NCBI RefSeq assembly: GCF_018362975.1
Contig: NZ_CP074371.1
Location: forward strand, 3,472,001 to 3,536,000
Reading direction: 5' to 3'
From: Nocardia tengchongensis
GTDB taxonomy: Bacteria > Actinomycetota > Actinomycetes > Mycobacteriales > Mycobacteriaceae
DNA: 64,000 nt
Shown piece by piece: positions 42,580 through 50,509 of the stretch (position 1 is the first letter of the stretch; every line of letters begins with the position of its first letter). The notes beneath the pieces are model-generated. The model worked only from the letters and a program-made list of their open reading frames with translations. It was not told the origin of the DNA and did no database searches. The translations under genes were made by a program, and so were the position numbers.

Positions 42580-43057
42580 CCGGACTCAAGATGACGACCG
42601 GGATCTCGCGTTCGGTCCAGGCCTGATAGGTGTCGAAGTCGGCGTAGGCCTCGACCAGTCGCGGCCACAGTCGGGCCCGCTGCTGCGCGTCGGCGGTGAC
42701 GGCGTGCACCGGGAACCGGTCTCGGCCGATCTGGATGTGGGTGTCGGGGCCCGCGCACAGATTGCGGTACCACTGCGGGTGTTTGGGCAGACCGCCCTGC
42801 GACGCCACCACGATGGTGTCGGCTCCGTCGCTGATGTAGAGCAGCGGGACGGTGTAGACCGTCCCGCTCTTGCGGCCGCGGTGTTCGAGCAGCAGGGTCG
42901 GCACCGGTTTGCGGAAGCCCGCGCCGATGCGCCACTTGCCGCCGATCCGGCCGCCGGTGCGCCGGTAGACCCAGACCTGGGCGCGGCCGGTGTATTTGAA
43001 GATTTTGGGCAGGACCGGGGAGTCGAGTTGCGGGGGCCGTGGCGGGATTGTGGTCAT
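42572..43057 (-). CDS. Deazaflavin (F420)-dependent nitroreductase-family protein (Ddn type)
   Basis: 161 residues from ATG 43057. Contains RKPVPTLLLEHRGRKSGTVY, TVPLLYISDGADTIVVASQG and GLPKHPQWYRNLCAGPDTHI, the core of the F420H2-dependent Ddn/FDOR-B split barrel. Uses F420H2 to reduce quinones or foreign substrates. Convergently overlaps the XRE-type gene by eight bases. Divergent from a TetR gene, its probable repressor. Confidence 0.93.
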   Translation of the reverse strand: MTTIPPRPPQLDSPVLPKIFKYTGRAQVWVYRRTGGRIGGKWRIGAGFRKPVPTLLLEHRGRKSGTVYTVPLLYISDGADTIVVASQGGLPKHPQWYRNLCAGPDTHIQIGRDRFPVHAVTADAQQRARLWPRLVEAYADFDTYQAWTEREIPVVILSPVS

Positions 43058-43078
43058 GGGGTTCCTTTCAGATGGCTC

Positions 43079-43108
43079 GACCATACAGTCATGACCAGGT
43101 GTATGGTC
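43079..43108. promoter_or_regulatory. TetR-type operator in the divergent region
   Basis: Nine-base perfect arms GACCATACA (43079-43087) and TGTATGGTC (43100-43108). It lies downstream of the ATG at 43072 and just upstream of GTG 43114, which argues for the GTG as the true TetR start. Confidence 0.8.
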
Positions 43109-43113
43109 AAGGT

Positions 43114-43704
43114 GTGCGCACGCATGGATGGTCCGGATCCGCTCCCGCCGATGACGCGGAAGCCGTCGAACGCATCGTGGCCGCCGCCCGGCGCGCCATC
43201 GATCGCTCCGGCGACGAGTTCAGCATCGCCGAGGTGGCCCGCGACCTCGGCGTCACCCGACAGACGGTGTACCGCTATTTCCCCAGCGCCGAAATACTTC
43301 TGACGGCGACGGCCATCGCGCAGACGGAGCATTTCCTGGATGTGCTGGCCGAGCGGCTCGGCGATATCGAGGATCCCGCGACCGCGGTGGTGGAGGGCAT
43401 CGCGTACACGCTGGAACAACTGCCGGAGGAGAAATACGTCGGCCTGTTGTTGCGACCGGGGCGAGCCAGCGCCTTCTCGGCGGGCGTAACCTCCGACACG
43501 GCAAAGTCTTTCGGCCGTTCACTGCTGGAGCGCTTCTCGGTGGATTGGGCTGCGGCCGGGATCTCCGATTCCGCCCTGGACGAACTCGTCGAGCACATGC
43601 TGCGCATTGTGCAGTCGTTTGTCATCGATCCGGGCCGGCCGCCGCGGCGGGGCGCGGAACTGCGTGACTATCTCTCGACGTGGGTCGCGCCCGCACTGGC
43701 ATAG
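43114..43704 (+). CDS. TetR-family transcriptional regulator
   Basis: 196 residues from GTG 43114. DNA-binding domain: AVERIVAAARRAIDRSGDEF, SIAEVARDLGVTRQTVYRYF. The C-terminal ligand domain carries LLLRPGRASAFSAGVTSDTA and ELVEHMLRIVQSFVIDPG. Likely represses itself and the divergent F420-dependent gene. Ends at a strong terminator. Confidence 0.9.
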   Translation: MRTHGWSGSAPADDAEAVERIVAAARRAIDRSGDEFSIAEVARDLGVTRQTVYRYFPSAEILLTATAIAQTEHFLDVLAERLGDIEDPATAVVEGIAYTLEQLPEEKYVGLLLRPGRASAFSAGVTSDTAKSFGRSLLERFSVDWAAAGISDSALDELVEHMLRIVQSFVIDPGRPPRRGAELRDYLSTWVAPALA

Positions 43705-43706
43705 GG

Positions 43707-43737
43707 AAACCCCGGGGCCTAGCCTGCCCCGGGGTTT
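43707..43737. terminator. Bidirectional terminator between TetR gene and Y-RNA-like genes
   Basis: Twelve-base arms AAACCCCGGGGC and GCCCCGGGGTTT around a seven-base loop. Serves the TetR gene and could also end the minus-strand RNAs. Confidence 0.85.
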
Positions 43738-43758
43738 CGGTGGCCGCCCAATTGCGGC

Positions 43759-43897
43759 ACGCCGACACTTTTAAGAACGGGTTCAGTCTCAAGTTAACGT
43801 GACGCTCTGCGATTGAGCTACAGCCCATCGGTGGCTGGGCCGGCAGGAGTTGAACCTGCAACCTTCACGCTGACAATCCGTTCCTTCGATTCGGCGT
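43759..43897 (-). ncRNA. tRNA-mimicking RNA 2, permuted (YrlA-type Y RNA candidate)
   Basis: On the minus strand the tRNA 3' half comes first: T stem GCAGG/CCTGC with loop TTCAACT (43843-43859), acceptor strand CGGCCCA (43836-43842), an eight-base loop, then acceptor strand TGGGCTG (43821-43827), TA, and D arm GCTC-AATCGCA-GAGC. Acceptor strands pair fully (one G-T). In place of the anticodon arm, the RNA ends pair in nested order: CGTGA/TCACG, TCAG/CTGA, GAACGG/CCGTTC, ACGCCGA/TCGGCGT. The D loop lacks the usual GG. A normal tRNA cannot form in this order. Confidence 0.75.
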
Positions 43898-43899
43898 TC

Positions 43900-44068
43900 G
43901 GCGGCGAATACTGAAACTGGAGCGATAGTGTGAGTTTGAAGGCGCGGTGCCTCTGCCGGTTGGGCTATCCCGCCAGGTATGGCGGGAGGAGGATTCGAAC
44001 CTCCACTGGGCCGCTGTGTGCCTGTCACAGTTGAACTTCTGTTTCAGCTTGCGCTCTTGCGCACCGCC
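43900..44068 (-). ncRNA. tRNA-mimicking RNA 1, permuted (YrlA-type Y RNA candidate)
   Basis: Starts 23 bases after the stop of the 243-aa protein gene. T stem GGAGG/CCTCC with loop TTCGAAT (43988-44004), acceptor TCCCGCC (43981-43987), connecting loop ATACCT, acceptor GGCGGGA (43968-43974; seven perfect pairs), TA, D arm GCC/GGC with GG in the loop. The ends form a long broken stem: CCGC/GCGG, GCCT/AGGC, TCACA/TGTGA, GTTTCAG/CTGAAAC, CCGCC/GGCGG, all nested. A small GCGC-AAGA-GCGC hairpin bulges from the 5' strand. This layout is that of bacterial YrlA Y RNAs, whose head mimics tRNA. Confidence 0.8.
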
Positions 44069-44091
44069 GACTGTAGCCGCTGACGCGGGCG

Positions 44092-44823
44092 TCAGCCAAA
44101 CAAATATCCGAAGACGTTCTCGCCCAGCTTGCGCTGGGTGACTTCGGCGTTGTTGGCCTCCTCACGCGCGAATTTCACTGCCTGCTGGAGCTTTTCGACG
44201 CGCTCGGTGAGCTCGTTGACGCGCTTGGCGGGCAGTGCGCCGGAGAACCGGATGGTCCGCCAGTACCCGACCACCACGTCCTCGTGATACACCTCGACCT
44301 GAGCCGGATGCTTGTCCGTCGCTTCGGCTTTCACGTGGTTGCGCGGAATCTTCTTGGTGCGCACCGTCTGTACCGGCTCGGTGGCGTAGCAGTCCGCGGC
44401 CGCGTCGTATTCCCACGACTCGGCGGCATCCAACACCGGCAGTTTGCGCACGAAGGTGTGCAGGTCGGTGAGCTGCTTCTCCAGGAACAGCAGGTAGGTG
44501 ATGGGCGCGTTCTCCACCAGGGTGCGGCCGTCGACCACCACGTCGGCGCTGGCGGCGCAGTTCGCCCAGTCCTTGGTGGCGACCACGTCGAACAGTTTGG
44601 TCAGGATTTCCGCCGTGGAGTGCAGGACTTCCTCGGATCTCACCTGGACGCGCGTCGACTCGGGCGGCAGCTGCTCGCCCTCCTCGTCCTTGGGACGGTA
44701 GGTGCGCGAAATACCGCTCAGCAGCGGGTTTTTGGCCAGTTTGTGATGGGCCTCGGTGAGCTCGGAGAAGGTACGGGACTTGATCCCTTTCTCGACGGCG
44801 ACAATCTGATTCAAACGTGTCAT
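44092..44823 (-). CDS. Conserved protein linked to the Y-RNA-like genes; function unknown
   Basis: 243 residues from ATG 44823 (MTRLNQIVAVEKGIKSRTFS). Highly structured, intracellular, no membrane segment: LTEAHHKLAKNPLLSGISRT, YRPKDEEGEQLPPESTRVQV, TKDWANCAASADVVVDGRTL, TYLLFLEKQLTDLHTFVRKL and a basic block VRTKKIPRNHVKAEATDKHP, then a coiled-coil tail and GYLFG end. I believe close relatives are widespread in actinobacteria and annotated as unknown (possibly DUF7873). It is not a TROVE/Ro protein. The basic conserved middle and immediate linkage to two tRNA-like RNAs suggest an RNA-binding partner; this is inference. Confidence 0.75.
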   Translation of the reverse strand: MTRLNQIVAVEKGIKSRTFSELTEAHHKLAKNPLLSGISRTYRPKDEEGEQLPPESTRVQVRSEEVLHSTAEILTKLFDVVATKDWANCAASADVVVDGRTLVENAPITYLLFLEKQLTDLHTFVRKLPVLDAAESWEYDAAADCYATEPVQTVRTKKIPRNHVKAEATDKHPAQVEVYHEDVVVGYWRTIRFSGALPAKRVNELTERVEKLQQAVKFAREEANNAEVTQRKLGENVFGYLFG

Positions 44824-45227
44824 TGCGGCACTGTATCGGGGGAGCGGTGTTGGCGGCCAGGTGTTTTCGGCGCTCGCGTCGATCGGGGCGTTCGGCTTTC
44901 GCGAGTCCGGTGCGTGTTGCCGGTCTGCTGTGGTCTCGCCCTCGATTGGGCGGTCCTGATCCTGCGCGTTACTGCCCGATCCGGTCCGGTCGTGGAGCCC
45001 GGCCGCTCTGGTGGCGTCGCGGTGGCGCGTGAACGGCGGGGCGGCAGGATCCGACCGCTGTGGTGACGGGCGGGCCGCGCGGCTCGGCCGGGCCGCACGC
45101 CGCGCAGCCGCGGTCAGCTCGGAATCGGGCGTGCGGTAGAAAAGGTATGGCGTCGTGGACGCATCCGCTGATGCCGCCGCCGAGGGACTTCGTGCGGTCA
45201 TCGACATCTGAACGGAGAGGCTGTTTC
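44824..45227. other. Divergent promoter region, no gene seen
   Basis: About 400 bases. A frame continues upstream of the 243-aa protein but shows only Arg/Pro/Ser-rich composition. GGAGAGG at 45214-45220 is the ribosome site of the following dehydrogenase. Confidence 0.5.
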
Positions 45228-46670
45228 ATGGCGACCTCGGAAGCACGCGCCCAGATCGGCGTGACCGGCCTGGCGGTCATGGGTAGCAACATCGCCCGCA
45301 ACTTCGCACGCCACGGCTACACCGTGGCCCTGCACAACCGCAGCATCGGCAAGACCGACGCCCTGCTCGCCGAGCACGGCGGCGACGGCGACTTCGTGCG
45401 CACCGAGACCGTCGAGGAGTTCGTGGCCGCGCTGGAGAAGCCGCGCCGCGTGTTGATCATGGTGAAGGCCGGCGACGCGACCGACGCCGTCATCGAGGAG
45501 CTGGCCGCGGCCATGGAGCCCGGCGACATCATCATCGACGGCGGTAACGCCCTCTATACCGACACCATTCGCCGTGAGGCGGCGATGAAGGCGCGCGGCC
45601 TGAACTTCGTCGGCGCCGGCATCTCCGGTGGCGAGGAGGGCGCCCTGAACGGCCCCGCCATCATGCCGGGCGGCCCGAAGGAGTCCTACGAGTCGCTGGG
45701 CCCGCTGCTGGAATCGATTGCCGCCCAGGTCGACGGCGTCCCCTGCTGCACCCACATCGGCCCCGACGGTTCCGGCCACTTCGTGAAGATGGTGCACAAC
45801 GGCATCGAGTACGCCGACATGCAGCTCATCGGCGAGGCCTACAACCTGTTCCGGGACGCGCTGGGCTTCGACGCCAAGCAGATCGCCGACGTCTTCACCC
45901 AGTGGAACTCCGGCGACCTGGAGAGCTACCTGGTCGAGATCACCGCCGAGGTGCTCAACCAGGTCGACGCCAAGACCGGCCAGCCCCTGGTCGACGTGAT
46001 CGTCGACGCCGCCGAGCAGAAGGGCACCGGCCGCTGGACCGTCAAGTCGGCCCTCGACCTCGGCATCCCCGTGACCGGCATCGCCGAGGCCGTCTTCGCC
46101 CGCGCTCTGTCCGGTTCCCGCACCCAGCGCGCCGCCGCCAAGGGCCTCGCCTCCGGCGTCCTGGGCGAGAAGCCCACCGACGTCGCCGAATTCACCGAGG
46201 CGATCCGCCAGGCCCTCTACGCCTCCAAGATCGTCGCCTACGCCCAGGGCTTCGACCAGATCGCCGCCGGCTCCGCCGAATACAACTGGGACCTGCACCC
46301 CGGCGACCTGGCCACCATCTGGCGCGGCGGCTGCATCATCCGCGCCCGCTTCCTCAACCGCATCAAGGAAGCCTACGAAGCTGACCCGTCGCTCCCGAGC
46401 CTGATCCTGGCCCCGTACTTCCGCGAGGCCATCGAAACGGCCATCGACAGCTGGCGCCGCGTGGTTGTCGTCGCCACCCAGCTCGGCATCCCGGTCCCGG
46501 CCTTCGCGTCGTCGCTGTCCTACTACGACGGCCTCCGCGCCGAGCGCCTCCCGGCCGCCCTCACCCAGGGCCAGCGCGACTTCTTCGGCGCCCACACCTA
46601 CGAGCGCATCGACGCCGAAGGCAAGTACCACACGCTGTGGAGCGGCGACCGCAGCGAAGTCCAGGCGTAA
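45228..46670 (+). CDS. gnd: 6-phosphogluconate dehydrogenase, decarboxylating
   Basis: 480 residues from ATG 45228 (GGAGAGG upstream). NADP-binding GVTGLAVMGSNIARNFARHG, substrate motif IMPGGPKESYESLGPLLESI, catalytic Lys/Asn in GSGHFVKMVHNGIEYADMQL, and C-terminal AALTQGQRDFFGAHTYERID. Full-length long-form enzyme of the oxidative pentose phosphate pathway giving ribulose-5-phosphate, CO2 and NADPH. Stands alone and ends at a hairpin. Confidence 0.97.
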   Translation: MATSEARAQIGVTGLAVMGSNIARNFARHGYTVALHNRSIGKTDALLAEHGGDGDFVRTETVEEFVAALEKPRRVLIMVKAGDATDAVIEELAAAMEPGDIIIDGGNALYTDTIRREAAMKARGLNFVGAGISGGEEGALNGPAIMPGGPKESYESLGPLLESIAAQVDGVPCCTHIGPDGSGHFVKMVHNGIEYADMQLIGEAYNLFRDALGFDAKQIADVFTQWNSGDLESYLVEITAEVLNQVDAKTGQPLVDVIVDAAEQKGTGRWTVKSALDLGIPVTGIAEAVFARALSGSRTQRAAAKGLASGVLGEKPTDVAEFTEAIRQALYASKIVAYAQGFDQIAAGSAEYNWDLHPGDLATIWRGGCIIRARFLNRIKEAYEADPSLPSLILAPYFREAIETAIDSWRRVVVVATQLGIPVPAFASSLSYYDGLRAERLPAALTQGQRDFFGAHTYERIDAEGKYHTLWSGDRSEVQA

Positions 46671-46694
46671 CTTACTGCCGGACGGCAATTCCCC

Positions 46695-46739
46695 CGAGAG
46701 GGCGGAGGCCCGCGTACCCCGCGGAACTCCGCCCTCTCG
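46695..46739 (+). terminator. Terminator of gnd
   Basis: Arms CGAGAGGGCGGAG (46695-46707) and CTCCGCCCTCTCG (46727-46739) pair perfectly, followed by CTATTTCC. Confidence 0.8.
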
Positions 46740-46896
46740 CTATTTCCGGATTGCGCTCAACGGCACAGTGATTCAGGGCTGTTTGTTCCCCGAAGGCGAT
46801 ATCTGTTCAATGCCTTGGCATTTCGAGGGTGCAAGGGCCACGGCGGTTATGAGTTGCGCGGCAATGAATTTGGGTAACCGCGCTGGTGGTTGTGCG

Positions 46897-47700
46897 TCAG
46901 AGGGGCAGGCAGAGGAGGAGGACTATTCGTTCGGGGTAGGTTTCGCTTTGGATGGGGCCCGCTTGGACGTTGTATTCGCGGGTTTGGCCGGAGTTGGGGT
47001 TGCGGAGGCGGAGGTTTCGGACGGGTGGGGTGAATTCGACGGTGTTGTCGGTCCAGTAGTGGCGGAAGTGGGGGTAGCGGGCCAGGTCGGCGACCAAGGC
47101 GTTGAGGGCGGGGTCGTCGGGTGTGCGGCCGAGGGTCATGCGGAGCCAGAGGACGTAGAGGCGGGCCTCGGTTTGCCAGTCGGCTTCCACGAGTTTCGCG
47201 ACCGGGTTGCCGAACAGCCAGTGGAAGACGTTGCGTTCCTCGCGCAGGCCGGGGAGGGCGGCGTACCAAGCGTCGTTGGCGTCCAGGACGTTGCCGCAGA
47301 CGTCGAGGTAGGCGGCGAGGGTGGGGTGGAACAGGTGCAGGGCGTCGCGCTCGTCGGGGGTGAGGGAGGCGAGGAGTTCCTCGGGGGTCGGGCTGTCCTC
47401 GGAGCGGAGACCGGCCAGGTCGAACAGGTGTCTGCGGTCGGTGGCGGTCAACGGGATCATGGTGTCGAGGCAGCGCAGCAGGGCTTCGACCACGGATCTG
47501 GTGGGATTGCCGCGTTCGCCCTTCTCCAAGAGCGTGACGTAGCTGGCGCTGACGCCGGCCGAGTATGCCAAATGTTCGCGGGAGAAGCCGCGTTCGTCGC
47601 GCAGCCGGCGCAGGGCCTGGCCGAAGGTCGGAACAGCGATTTCATCCGCAACTGTGCGGCTTTCGCCGTCTCCGGTCACCGGGACCTGCCTTCCCAACAT
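46897..47700 (-). CDS. XRE-type regulator with MmyB-like ligand domain (paralogue)
   Basis: 267 residues from ATG 47700. Helix-turn-helix VPTFGQALRRLRDERGFSRE, HLAYSAGVSASYVTLLEKGE; ligand domain FHPTLAAYLDVCGNVLDAND, FHWLFGNPVAKLVEADWQTE and PVRNLRLRNPNSGQTREYNV. It shares domain order and many residues with the gene at 41797-42579. The first 20 residues before VPTFGQ may be a spurious extension. Target unknown. Confidence 0.87.
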   Translation of the reverse strand: MLGRQVPVTGDGESRTVADEIAVPTFGQALRRLRDERGFSREHLAYSAGVSASYVTLLEKGERGNPTRSVVEALLRCLDTMIPLTATDRRHLFDLAGLRSEDSPTPEELLASLTPDERDALHLFHPTLAAYLDVCGNVLDANDAWYAALPGLREERNVFHWLFGNPVAKLVEADWQTEARLYVLWLRMTLGRTPDDPALNALVADLARYPHFRHYWTDNTVEFTPPVRNLRLRNPNSGQTREYNVQAGPIQSETYPERIVLLLCLPL

Positions 47701-47910
47701 GCGCTTGTCGCTGAATCCCGCTCGTAGTCACCGACGAGCAACCTATGACGGATGGTGCCATATTTGCCCGGCACGCGGCGATGATGCGTTAGATCCTCTT
47801 TGTGTTGCTTCCAGTCCTTGTGGCGGGCAGTGCCGTCGTGTTACTCGCGCGGAAAACCCGCCTACCACAGCGCCGTTGGATCGGGAACTGGGAATGTGCT
47901 GGGTATCGCC

Positions 47911-48015
47911 ATGGAGTCGGCGCAGAATCGGCTTCCGGATCTCGTCGGGAGCCGGTGGGCCGCACTACTTTTCGAGGCGTTGTGGAAATTCGCTCTCGAA
48001 AGGTTCGGAAAATGA
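47911..48015 (+). CDS. 34-aa amphipathic micro-ORF
   Basis: ATG 47911 reads MESAQNRLPDLVGSRWAALL then FEALWKFALERFGK and stops at 48015. The stop overlaps the next start (AAAATGATG). Helical and amphipathic. Resembles paired small envelope peptides of corynebacteria-like bacteria, but this is a guess. Confidence 0.4.
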   Translation: MESAQNRLPDLVGSRWAALLFEALWKFALERFGK

Positions 48016-48110
48016 TGGCTCTGATTCTCGCCGCAGTCGGTCTGATGACGGGAAGCGCGGTCGCCGCCGGCGTCGCGGGTCTTGCGGGCTCACTGGCCGG
48101 GAACGTCTGA
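48012..48110 (+). CDS. 32-aa hydrophobic micro-ORF
   Basis: ATG 48012 reads MMALILAAVGLMTGSAVAAG then VAGLAGSLAGNV, one complete membrane helix and nothing else. Coupled to the preceding micro-ORF. An open frame continues upstream to 47802, but its middle lacks protein character. Confidence 0.4.
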   Translation: MMALILAAVGLMTGSAVAAGVAGLAGSLAGNV

Positions 48111-48114
48111 CCGG

Positions 48115-48831
48115 TTATTGCTGCGGGTCCGCGGCGATCGCGTCGCGGACCGAACTCTCCTGCGGGCCACGGAAAGTCGGCTCGGGCCGGAACAGGATCG
48201 AATAGACGGCCTTGGTGTCGGCCAATTGCTCGCGCAGCCAGTTCTCGCGGTAGACGGTGTTGTGGGGCATCGTGTCGTCGCCGACCGCGACGGTGTCGAT
48301 GCCCGCCGCCCGGCACAGGGCGATGGTGCGGGGGAGCGAGAAATCCTGGGTGACCGCGATGGCGGAGCGGACGCCGAAGATATCGTGGGCGCGCACACAG
48401 GACTCGTAGGTGCTGAAGCCCGCGTAATCCAGAGCGATCTTGGCCGCGGGGACGCCGTGCCCGACCAGGTAGTCGCGCATTCGGGTGGGCTCGTCGTAAG
48501 AGGCGCGGCTGTTGTCGCCGGTGAGCAGCAGCGCCTTCACCTTCCCGGCCTCGAGCAGCTGCCGGCCCAGATCCAGGCGGGCCTTCAGATAGTCCGACGG
48601 CCTCCCGTCCGGCTTCACCTCAGCGCCCAGCACGATCGCGACATCGGCGGACGGCGCACTCGCGACGCTGTACTCGTACTTCCGGTGCGCCATTCGGATC
48701 CACAGATCCGACCCGACCAGCACGGCGAGACCCACCACCGCGAGCACCACGCAGATCTTCACCACGCGCCGCCTCGGGAACCACGCGGCGACCCGGGTGC
48801 GGGTGGAACGGACAGCGGCGCGCAACTTCAT
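48115..48831 (-). CDS. SanA/YdcF-like (DUF218) membrane-anchored protein
   Basis: 238 residues from ATG 48831. One N-terminal helix VVKICVVLAVVGLAVLVGSD, then ADVAIVLGAEVKPDGRPSDY, ALLLTGDNSRASYDEPTRMR and STYESCVRAHDIFGVRSAIA, VTQDFSLPRTIALC. This is the DUF218 fold of SanA-type proteins linked to envelope integrity and vancomycin resistance at high temperature. Function in actinobacteria is not established. Confidence 0.87.
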   Translation of the reverse strand: MKLRAAVRSTRTRVAAWFPRRRVVKICVVLAVVGLAVLVGSDLWIRMAHRKYEYSVASAPSADVAIVLGAEVKPDGRPSDYLKARLDLGRQLLEAGKVKALLLTGDNSRASYDEPTRMRDYLVGHGVPAAKIALDYAGFSTYESCVRAHDIFGVRSAIAVTQDFSLPRTIALCRAAGIDTVAVGDDTMPHNTVYRENWLREQLADTKAVYSILFRPEPTFRGPQESSVRDAIAADPQQ

Positions 48832-48895
48832 GCCTGCCAGTCTGCCGCAAGCCGGAAAATTGTCCGAGCCGGTTTCGGCCGTGCCGGATCCCCGC

Positions 48896-49525
48896 TCAGA
48901 CCGTCCGCACGCCGATCATCGGCAGCACTGTGCGCCGCGCGAACTCCCGCGCGGCCGCCTCGTCGGTGAGCGGAATCAGCCCGTCGGGCGTCAGCACCAG
49001 CGACTGCCCCAGCCGCGCGAACACCTCCGCCACCAGATCCGCGTCGAACTCGGGCAGGTCGCCGGAAGCCTGTAGCGCGCGCAGCTTCTCGGCCAGATAG
49101 GTGCGTCCGACCGCGAGGACCGGCCCGGCCTCGGTGGTCAGGCGCGGCAGGATGGTGTCCGGTTCGGTGCGCAGCAGCCGGCGCAGCAGCTTGTTGTTGG
49201 CCAGCTGGATGATGAACGCCGCGAACACCTCGACCAGCTGCGCGTCCCCGGACTTGCCTACGGCCGCGGCCTGCACTCGCTCGTCGATGGCGGCGATGAA
49301 CAGCTGCGCCTCGCGCACTCCGACCGCGGCGACCAGATCGTTCTTGGATTCGAACCGCCGGTAGAGGGTGGCCGGGCTGATGCCGGCGCGGCGGGCGATC
49401 TCCCCCATGCTGGTTCGCTTGATCCCGAAGTCCAGGAACGCCGACAGCGCGCTTTCCAATAGCTGTTCGCCTTCGGCCCGCGGCTTCTCGAGAATGCGTT
49501 GCAGGATGGTGGGAACGGACGGCAT
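48896..49525 (-). CDS. TetR-family transcriptional regulator
   Basis: 209 residues from ATG 49525 with GGAG eight bases upstream; an earlier in-frame ATG at 49618 lacks a site. LLESALSAFLDFGIKRTSMG, EIARRAGISPATLYRRFESK. The ligand domain includes QLANNKLLRRLLRTEPDTIL. Target unknown; no divergent partner gene is close. Confidence 0.87.
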   Translation of the reverse strand: MPSVPTILQRILEKPRAEGEQLLESALSAFLDFGIKRTSMGEIARRAGISPATLYRRFESKNDLVAAVGVREAQLFIAAIDERVQAAAVGKSGDAQLVEVFAAFIIQLANNKLLRRLLRTEPDTILPRLTTEAGPVLAVGRTYLAEKLRALQASGDLPEFDADLVAEVFARLGQSLVLTPDGLIPLTDEAAAREFARRTVLPMIGVRTV

Positions 49526-49670
49526 CGAGTCTCCAAGTCGATCGGGTGGACGACCCCGCGACAACGCGGTGAACGGCCGAGGCGCGGTAGCGCACAGGCC
49601 GATCCGAAAGTATCGCATTGCCTCGGGGCGCCGACTCGTGCCCCGTCCGATCAGTGAACGCCCGGTCCGA

Positions 49671-49844
49671 TCAGCGGACGTCGAGGGCAGCCATTTCGCT
49701 CTCTATCGCATTGGCCGCGAAATCGATTCCGCTGGAACGCAGTTCGTGGACGCGGCGCTGGAGCGCTTCGAATCCCCCTGGCTGCGCGGCGATGTCGGCC
49801 ACGCTGATGCGCTGTCGGTGCATACCGTCGTGCTTGTACGACAC
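49671..49844 (-). CDS. 57-aa small protein
   Basis: From GTG 49844, with GGAGG upstream, it reads MSYKHDGMHRQRISVADIAA then QPGGFEALQRRVHELRSSGI and ends IESEMAALDVR. The good ribosome site and amphipathic helix pattern support a real gene. Unknown function; possibly a transcriptional co-factor or antitoxin-like protein. Confidence 0.55.
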   Translation of the reverse strand: MSYKHDGMHRQRISVADIAAQPGGFEALQRRVHELRSSGIDFAANAIESEMAALDVR

Positions 49845-49985
49845 CGTGGAAACCTCCTGCTAGCCCCGAGCGCGACCCCGGCTGGCGGCGGCACAGCCCG
49901 GGCCGCCGGGAACGCATCGCCCGATGCTAGCAGCGGACTGACTGGTCACTTGTTCAGTGTGGGGATTCTCACACGCCCCCTTCAG

Positions 49986-50500
49986 TCACACCTCTTGACC
50001 CTGCCGATGCAACGCCGAGTTATGCAGGTAGGCGGCCGCATTCAGGCGAATGTGATCACGCTCGGCCTCGCTCAACTCGCGGCGCACCTTGCCCGGCACC
50101 CCCGCCACCAACGAACCCGGCGGAATCTGCGCACCCTCCGGGACGAGAGCGTTGGCCGCGATCAGACTGCCCTCGCCGATCACCGCGCCGTTCAGCACCG
50201 TCGCGCCCATGCCGATCAGCACGTCGTCGCCGACCGTGCAGCCGTGCAGAATCGCGTTGTGCCCGACCGAGACACCTGTACCCACGGTGCACGGGAATCC
50301 GGGATCGGCATGCAGCACACAGCCGTCCTGGATATTGCTGCGCGCACCCACGGTGATCTGATCCATGTCCCCGCGCAGCACCGCCGAATACCAGACGCTC
50401 ACTTCGCCTTCCAGCCGCACCCGCCGGCCACGGTGGCATTGGGCGCGATCCACGCGGTCTCGTCGATCTCCGGCGCATGCTCACCCAGCTGAATCCTCAT
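49986..50500 (-). CDS. Gamma-carbonic-anhydrase-like hexapeptide protein, frameshifted
   Basis: From ATG 50500 it reads MRIQLGEHAPEIDETAWIAP then NATVAG; after GGCGGGTGCGG (about 50418-50428) the frame is off by one. The next frame continues VRLEGEVSVWYSAVLRGDMD, SNIQDGCVLHAD, TGVSVGHNAILHGCTVGDDV with the metal-ligand histidines and LVAGVPGKVRRELSEAE. One added base restores a normal protein of about 171 residues. Left-handed beta-helix trimer; may bind Zn/Fe and act on CO2 or an acyl group. Confidence 0.85.
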
Positions 50501-50509
50501 GGGCCGAAT

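Noticed and set aside
43936..43950. CTTCAAA as an anticodon loop with TCA (selenocysteine or opal suppressor)
   Set aside because: The flanking bases pair with the distant strand of the long terminal stem, not with each other, so there is no seven-base anticodon loop.
43800..44010. Two ordinary tRNA genes on the minus strand
   Set aside because: No unit has a 5' half followed by its own 3' half. The acceptor strands pair only in permuted order, and no normal anticodon arm can be formed.
44824..45207. N-terminal extension of the 243-aa protein to 371 residues
   Set aside because: The extra part is Ser/Arg/Pro-rich with no protein-like pattern, while ATG 44823 begins a clearly structured conserved-looking sequence.
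45198..46688. 496-codon minus-strand frame opposite 6-phosphogluconate dehydrogenase
   Set aside because: Antisense shadow; the forward product is a textbook enzyme.
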